Assembly (NCBI RefSeq): GCF_001311985.1
Contig: NZ_BBCJ01000016.1
Coordinates: 1 to 64,000 of the forward strand
DNA: 64,000 bases
From: Geotalea toluenoxydans JCM 15764
Lineage (GTDB): Bacteria > Desulfobacterota > Desulfuromonadia > Geobacterales > Geobacteraceae
Direction: 5' to 3'
The position numbers and the translations under genes were made by a program. Numbering within the stretch: position 1 is the stretch's first letter; the number at the start of each line of letters is the position of its first letter. Positions 62,092-64,000 of the stretch are shown piece after piece. The notes beneath the pieces were generated by a model. It ran no database searches, had not been told where the DNA came from, and worked only from the letters and a program-made list of their open reading frames with translations.

Positions 62092-62376
62092 TTACTTCTT
62101 TTTGGAAGCAACTGCATCCTTAAGAGCTTTGCCAGGACGGAATTTGGGAACCTTGGCAGCAGCAATCTTGATCTCCTTGCCAGTCTGTGGGTTTCTACCG
62201 GTGCGGGCTTTTCTGCTTGCAACTTCGAAGCTGCCGAAGCCTACCAGAGTAACCCTGTCGCCTTTTTTCAGCGCGCCGCTAACAGTCGAGATGAAAGCGC
62301 CGACTGCTTTTTCAGCTGCACCCTTGGTCAGGCTTGCGGATTTTGCTACTGCCTCAACGAGTTCTGCTTTAGTCAT
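62092..62376 (-). CDS. hup: HU-family DNA-binding protein
   Basis: 94-residue nucleoid protein that bends DNA as a dimer. [20 protein letters not shown] opens the helical dimer part, [19 protein letters not shown] and [20 protein letters not shown] form the DNA-binding arm. GGAGGG precedes the ATG, and it has its own promoter and terminator. Confidence 0.95.
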   Translation of the reverse strand: MTKAELVEAVAKSASLTKGAAEKAVGAFISTVSGALKKGDRVTLVGFGSFEVASRKARTGRNPQTGKEIKIAAAKVPKFRPGKALKDAVASKKK

Positions 62377-62409
62377 GATAAACCCTCCTTTAGAGTAAGA
62401 ATTGGAAAT

Positions 62410-62437
62410 ACTATAGTCATATATTTGCCGTTTGCAA
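62410..62437 (-). promoter_or_regulatory. Promoter of the HU gene
   Basis: On the minus strand TTGCAA (62432-62437), 16-base spacer and TATAGT (62410-62415). An A/T-rich tract of more than 20 bases (62444-62470) lies directly upstream, like an UP element. Confidence 0.6.
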
Positions 62438-62638
62438 GGGTTTATTTAAAAAAAAACATTTTTTTTTAAGAGGGTAGCAGTTTTAGGCAGCTCTATTTCC
62501 CCCTTTCAAGGTCCAGCAAAGGATGGCAAAGATCACTTTTTGCGAATGCCCGCCAAAAGAGCATTCGTGAAATATAGTTAAAAATCAATAACTTATGCAA
62601 TGGAAAAAAATCTGTTGCCGCACGAGATAAAGAAAAAA

Positions 62639-64000
62639 TTAATTAATTTCATCGCCTGCGTTGGTGGCATCCCCATCATATGATGTTGGCTCTGTTCCGG
62701 GGATAAAGCACTCGGTTACACTGCCTTCGCTTCCTTCCCTGGCCAATCGTCCGGTGCGCGGATTGATCAGGCAAAGGTAACGTTGCCGGGAACAGGAAAA
62801 TTAGTAACCGATACTCCGGCCAGACCACGCTGCATGAACTCTGTCCAGATGGGGGCCGCTGCCTGGCCGCCTGAGCCGCCGGCGCCCAGGGACCGTTCCT
62901 GGTCATAGCCAACCCACACACCGGCTACCAACTGTGGCACATAGCCGATAAACCAGGCGTCCTTCATGTCATTGGTAGTCCCGGTTTTGCCTGCCACCGG
63001 CCGGCCAAGTGCCCTTGCCCTTTGACCGGTACCGCTGGTTACGACACTTTGCATGAGGTTGGTCATAATGTAGGCGGTTTCGGGAGAAATAACCGGGACT
63101 GCCGTCATGCTGCTGGCGGCAGAAATTGGTTTTTTACCATCTTCCGTGGTCAAATTGACTGCAGAGGTAGTTGAAGCGAAGACGGGCAGCGGGAGAGGTG
63201 TAGTTTCTTCCAGGATGTTTCCTTCACGGTCGACCACCTTGGTCACAAAATAAGGGGTGACCCTGAAGCCTCCGGAGGCAAATACGGCATAGGCGCTGGT
63301 GAGCTCCATTGGTGTAAGACTTGATGAACCAAGGGCGAGAGTCAGGTTGGCGGCGAGGGGGGAGCTGATTCCCAGTTTCTTGCCGTATTCTATGGCCGTG
63401 TTGACGCCGATGGATTCAAGTATCTTGACGCTGACGACATTGATGGAATTGGTCAGCGCCTCGCGCATGGTAACCGGACCGCGATAGATATTGTCGTAGT
63501 TCTTAGGCTTCCATGCCTGCTCCTTTCCGCTCTCATATTCTGCAGGCGAGTCGTCGATGAGGGTTGCCGGGCTCATCCCCTTGTCGATGGCTGCCGCATA
63601 GATGATCGGCTTGAAGGCGGAACCGGGATTGCGCTTTGCCTGCATGGCCCGGTTAAACTGGCTTTTCTTGAAATCGTATCCTCCTATCATGGCCCGCACT
63701 CCGCCGGTCTGGGGATCCATGGCGACAAGTGCCGCCTGGGCTTCCGGCTCCTGATCAAGGGCAAAGATGGCGCCGTTTTTATTCACGTCAGGCGTGACAA
63801 CTGATACCTCGATGACACTTCCGGGATTAAGAGTCTTTCCCTTGCGCTCGGGTTTGCCGTAAGTCGCCAGCAGATTGAGCTTGCCTGCCCAGGCCATGTT
63901 TTTACGGTTAAGAATGCCGGTGCGGTCACCAACTCTGACGGTTACCTCACTTTTCCCTGGATTGACGGCCGTAACTACCCCCTGATAGGTAGCCCCCTCT
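62639..64000 (-). CDS. mrcA: Class A penicillin-binding protein, transpeptidase part (5' end beyond window; frameshift)
   Basis: C-terminal 450 or so residues of a PBP1A-type cell-wall synthase. The transpeptidase motifs are visible: SxxK in RNPGSAFKPIIYAA, SxN in TNSINVVSV and KTG in VAGKTGTTNDM. An OB-like domain (VIEVSVVTPDVNKNGAIF) precedes it; the glycosyltransferase domain would lie beyond 64000. A lost C near 62769 creates an early stop; the corrected frame adds a tail (LINPRTGRLAREGSEG onward) and stops at 62639. Symbol assigned by family, not by certain orthology. Confidence 0.85.

Overview
The window looks like the replication-origin region of a member of the Geobacterales (Geobacter/Geotalea type). 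This is inferred from gene order and content: rpmH-rnpA-yidD-yidC-mnmE-mnmG-rsmG facing away from dnaA-dnaN-recF-gyrB-gyrA, followed by a HEAT-repeat protein, gpsA and several sensor kinases. Anaerobic B12 genes, a quinol-type NO reductase, small c-type cytochromes and moderate GC content fit the same lineage. No rRNA, tRNA, CRISPR array, insertion sequence or prophage was seen.

Layout. 0.1-5.3 kb (minus strand): a YqaA-like membrane protein, an M16 peptidase and four anaerobic cobalamin genes (cbiX, cbiC, cbiD, cobL), apparently one transcription unit. 5.4-12.3 kb: a secreted OB-fold protein; a DAHP synthase gene (aroF) behind a Phe/Tyr-rich leader peptide and two terminators; a secreted hypothetical; a U32-family RlhA-like protein; a hypothetical; hslO. 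12.3-19.5 kb (minus): a small Cys protein, quinol NO reductase, hemE, a radical SAM/SPASM protein and an ABC exporter. 19.5-27.3 kb (minus): four histidine-kinase genes. 27.3-38.9 kb (minus): gpsA, HEAT protein, gyrA, gyrB, recF, dnaN, oriC, dnaA. 39.1-45.5 kb (plus): rpmH to rsmG, with a perfect parS between mnmE and mnmG. 45.7-52.0 kb: a glycine-zipper lipoprotein, a hypothetical, then a cheW-cheA-cheR-HDOD-cheB operon on the minus strand. 52.2-54.5 kb: a sigma-54 response regulator and a lytic transglycosylase. 54.6-64 kb: cytochrome, rubrerythrin-like protein, tcdA, tatD, prfC, an old-yellow-enzyme homologue, pyk, another cytochrome, HU and the C-terminal part of a class A PBP.

The sequence carries many single-base indels. 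About thirty genes, including gyrA, gyrB, dnaA, recF, yidC, mnmE, mnmG, prfC and pyk, are interrupted by frameshifts that simple one-base corrections repair, mostly losses in short homopolymers. I treat these as sequence or assembly errors and annotate each locus as one full-length gene. One apparent 1271-residue fused kinase is really two overlapping genes joined by such an error.

The most interesting items are the leader-peptide attenuator before aroF, an oriC in the dnaA-dnaN gap with DnaA boxes, DnaA-trio and AT-rich unwinding region in the Bacillus subtilis order, a perfect parS without parAB in view, three promoters placed so that transcription would start at the start codon, a palindrome filling a promoter spacer, and an unexplained structured element upstream of the NO reductase gene.
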